DNA from: Amycolatopsis lexingtonensis
Lineage (GTDB): Bacteria > Actinomycetota > Actinomycetes > Mycobacteriales > Pseudonocardiaceae
DNA: 64,000 bases
Assembly: GCF_014873755.1 (NCBI RefSeq)
Contig: NZ_JADBEG010000001.1
Coordinates: 5,811,501-5,875,500 of the forward strand
Direction of reading: 5' to 3'
Within the stretch, counting starts at the first letter, position 1; each line of letters starts with the position of its first letter. The notes beneath the pieces are model-generated. The model was given only the letters and a program-made list of their open reading frames with translations, ran no database searches and was not told the origin of the DNA. The translations under genes and the position numbers were made by a program. This document shows, piece after piece, positions 62,131-64,000 of this stretch.

Positions 62131-63524
62131 CAGCCCTGGTTCTTCCAGAAGCCGGCGCTCTTGGTGGCGAGCTGGTCGACGAACTGCTCCGGCGTCAGCT
62201 GCCCCTTGAGCAGCGCGGTGTCGGCCGGGTCGAAGACGTCGGTCTGCCACTTGCCGCCGGCGATGCCGTCGATCCCGTCGTACTGCAGGACGTGCTCCTT
62301 CTTCGGGTCGTCCAGCGCGGCCTTGACCTGCTTGAGGTCGTCCGGCACGGCGAGGTCGGCGCGCGGCACGAGGTTGTCGGCCACCGCCGGGATGCCGGAG
62401 AGGATGTCCTTGTTGAGGAAGTAGGCGATGAACGCCTTGGCGGCCTCGGCGTGCTTGGCCTTCTTGGTCACGGCGAAGCCGATCGACATCTGCTCGACGG
62501 TGTCGTGCGTGGCGCCGGCCGGCATCGGGAACTGGAAGGAGCCGTAGGCGATCTTCGTGCCCGCGCCCTGCTTGTCCAGGTACTCGCGCGTCTCGCTCGG
62601 CGCCCAGGTGCCGACGTAGAGGTAGCGCGAGTCGCCGTCCGCCCAGCGCTGCTGCACCTGCGGGAACTTCGCCGCGTCCCAGCCGTCGATGAAGTACTTG
62701 GGCAGCTTCGCGGTTTCGGTGGCGGCCTTGAGGAAGCCGGGATCGGTCTTCCAGGACTGGCCGGTCTTGTCGGTGGCGGCCTTGTTGAGCCCGCCCGCGC
62801 CGACGTACCGCTCGGCGAGCTGGGTGAAGAAGTACATGTTGTAGAACGGGATGTCGCCGTCCTGGCTGATCGCCGCCTTGCCGTCGGCCTTCGCCTTGTC
62901 GAACAGCGCGATCAGGTCGTCCATCGACTTGGGCTGCTGGACGTCACCGGCGGAACCCTTGTCGTACCACCACGCGCTGGACTGGATGGTGTACGGGACC
63001 ATGAAGTTCTGGCCCGTCTTGTCCTTGTTCTGCGGGAAGTCGTAAGAGCTCTTCGAGAGCACGTCCCGGACCGTCTTGTCGCCCTCGCCGACCTTCATCG
63101 CGAAGACGTCGTCGAGGCCCTGCGTGCCACCGGGGGTCATGATGGCCGCGCCGACCTTGCTGACGTCCTGGTCGAACAGGTCCGGCACCGCGTCGGTGTT
63201 CAGCGCGGGCACCAGGTTCTGCGTGTAGGCCTTGCGCCCCAGCCACTGGACATTGACCTTGACGCCGGTCTTCTCCTGGAAGCACTTGAACGCCTTCTGC
63301 AGCACCTTCCCCTGCGGCTCATCGGCGGTCCACATGGCCCAGTAGGTGAACTCCTTGTCCGTGGCCGGCTTGACCGCGGCCTCCGGACAGGGCGCGTCGA
63401 GGTACTGGTCGACGCCGGGCAGGGCGTTCTCGCCGGTCCCGCTGCCGGTGTCCGCGCCCCCGCCGCACCCGGCCAGCAGGAGGGACACCCCCGCCGTCCA
63501 CGCCATGAGCTTGCTCCGCCGCAT
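62130..63524 (-). CDS. Sugar ABC importer solute-binding lipoprotein
   Basis: A 464-aa protein. Lipoprotein signal MRRSKLMAWTAGVSLLLAGC (lipidated Cys20), a Gly/Ser/Thr linker and a family 1 extracellular solute-binding fold (FTYWAMWTADEPQGKVLQKAFKCFQEKTGVKVNVQWLGR, ...VPDLFDQDVSK..., ...YVGTWAPSETREYL...). It captures the sugar outside the cell for the MalF/G-like permeases. First gene of the operon. The start is placed just before the signal peptide, after GGTGGCGAT; the extra upstream codons in the open frame are noise over the promoter. Confidence 0.94.
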   Translation of the reverse strand: MRRSKLMAWTAGVSLLLAGCGGGADTGSGTGENALPGVDQYLDAPCPEAAVKPATDKEFTYWAMWTADEPQGKVLQKAFKCFQEKTGVKVNVQWLGRKAYTQNLVPALNTDAVPDLFDQDVSKVGAAIMTPGGTQGLDDVFAMKVGEGDKTVRDVLSKSSYDFPQNKDKTGQNFMVPYTIQSSAWWYDKGSAGDVQQPKSMDDLIALFDKAKADGKAAISQDGDIPFYNMYFFTQLAERYVGAGGLNKAATDKTGQSWKTDPGFLKAATETAKLPKYFIDGWDAAKFPQVQQRWADGDSRYLYVGTWAPSETREYLDKQGAGTKIAYGSFQFPMPAGATHDTVEQMSIGFAVTKKAKHAEAAKAFIAYFLNKDILSGIPAVADNLVPRADLAVPDDLKQVKAALDDPKKEHVLQYDGIDGIAGGKWQTDVFDPADTALLKGQLTPEQFVDQLATKSAGFWKNQG

Positions 63525-63576
63525 ATCGCCACCGCCCACATCGATGAGGAACACGCCTTCTGCGCGTTGCTGCGCA

Positions 63577-63604
63577 GTTTTAACAGCTTTCGAGCACTTG
63601 TCAA
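63577..63604 (-). promoter_or_regulatory. Predicted promoter of the sugar ABC operon
   Basis: On the minus strand: consensus -35 TTGACA (63604-63599), 16-nt spacer, -10-like TAAAAC (63582-63577), about 53 nt before the binding-protein start. Confidence 0.5.
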
Positions 63605-63730
63605 CACCGAGTCGCCCTTGCCGCGCACCTGCCAAAGCCCGAGGTGCTCGGGTGATCAGGCACGTAACCACACCTCGGGACGTGCTCGCACCTCGACGCA
63701 TCCGCTGCGCGCAAGTGATCGATTGATGCG

Positions 63731-63759
63731 TTGACGTTGCACAAAGTTGCATCTAACGT
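63731..63759 (+). promoter_or_regulatory. Predicted promoter of the SIS-domain gene
   Basis: -35 TTGACG (63731-63736), 17-nt spacer, -10 TAACGT (63754-63759), about 38 nt before the start codon. The repeated TTGC/GCAA words around it (TTGCACAAAGTTGCA, GTTGCGCAAC-like) may be regulator sites. Confidence 0.55.
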
Positions 63760-63797
63760 GTCGGGTGTTGCGCACAACCGGCACGGATGGGGAGTTC

Positions 63798-64000
63798 ATG
63801 AGCGGGACCTTCATGGCTGCGGAGATCGCCAGCCAGCCCGGCTGCTGGCGGGAAGCGGGTGCGCTGGCCGCGGCGAACGACGGCCGGCTGCCCCCGGCGG
63901 GCGCCCGGGTGGCGATCGTCGGCTGCGGGACCTCGTGGTTCGTCGGCCAGGCCTACGCGGTGCTGCGCGAAACCGCCGGGCTCGGCGAGACCGACGCGTT
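63798..64000 (+). CDS. SIS-domain sugar isomerase/deaminase-like protein, N-terminal part only
   Basis: It runs off the right edge; 67 codons are visible. GGGGAG ribosome site 4-9 nt before the ATG. The reading begins MSGTFMAAEIASQPGCWREAG and contains the SIS phosphosugar-binding start VAIVGCGTSWFVGQAYAVLRE, as in AgaS/GlmS-like isomerases and aldosamine deaminases. It is divergent from the ABC operon, so it probably handles the imported (amino-)sugar phosphate. Substrate unknown. Confidence 0.8.
   Translation, partial: MSGTFMAAEIASQPGCWREAGALAAANDGRLPPAGARVAIVGCGTSWFVGQAYAVLRETAGLGETDA

Overview
The window is very GC-rich, with strong G/C bias at third codon positions, frequent GTG starts and ATGA/GTGA/TGATG gene overlaps. 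The families present (ANTAR regulators, STAS/ATPase anti-sigma pairs, SARP regulators, DesKR-like two-component systems, ricin-tailed secreted proteins) point to a chromosomal segment of a filamentous actinomycete. Amycolatopsis or another Pseudonocardiaceae is my best guess. That is inference, not a database result.

Layout. 1-3.0 kb (minus): a tellurite/TelA-type operon with two solute-binding-like proteins flanking TelA. 3.1-10.4 kb (minus): a long gene string of HdeD-like membrane protein, RNase Z, a response-regulator/thioredoxin-reductase fusion, a cyclic-nucleotide-binding histidine kinase and a carboxylesterase. A lone plus-strand TnpB is wedged between the fusion and the kinase. 10.5-12.7 kb: a secreted ricin-lectin/beta-helix protein. 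13.0-16.2 kb: tRNA-Ala(GGC), a LuxR/HisKA_3 two-component system, a small membrane protein and tRNA-Glu(CTC). 16.3-23.8 kb (minus): a translationally coupled trio of YqiJ/NfeD-like protein, YqiK-like flotillin and a 1621-aa AAA ATPase. I rate this the most interesting poorly described system here.

23.9-27.8 kb is patchy: short orphans, a frameshifted gene, a truncated SUFU-like gene, a DinB-like protein and a GNAT. 27.8-33.7 kb holds a TetR/epoxide-hydrolase divergent pair with twin operators, a SARP/NTPase regulator and a berberine-bridge-type flavoenzyme. 33.7-40.4 kb is a signalling block (two GAF-ANTAR proteins, a STAS protein, two STAS-ATPase paralogues, a small protein) around a radical-SAM/fatty-acid-desaturase pair. 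40.6-47 kb holds an amidase, a LuxR regulator and a 1233-aa subtilisin-like protease. 47-53 kb holds a small membrane protein, a TetR, a DesKR-like system divergent from an ABC exporter, and a secreted tripeptidyl-peptidase-like hydrolase.

53-64 kb is a carbohydrate locus. A secreted GH31 glycosidase, a DeoR regulator, a DUF5107/TPR-type protein, an ABC sugar importer (ATPase, two permeases, lipoprotein) and the start of a divergent SIS-domain sugar isomerase probably act together: extracellular cleavage, uptake, intracellular processing, and repression by DeoR. No CRISPR array, rRNA, complete insertion sequence or prophage was seen.
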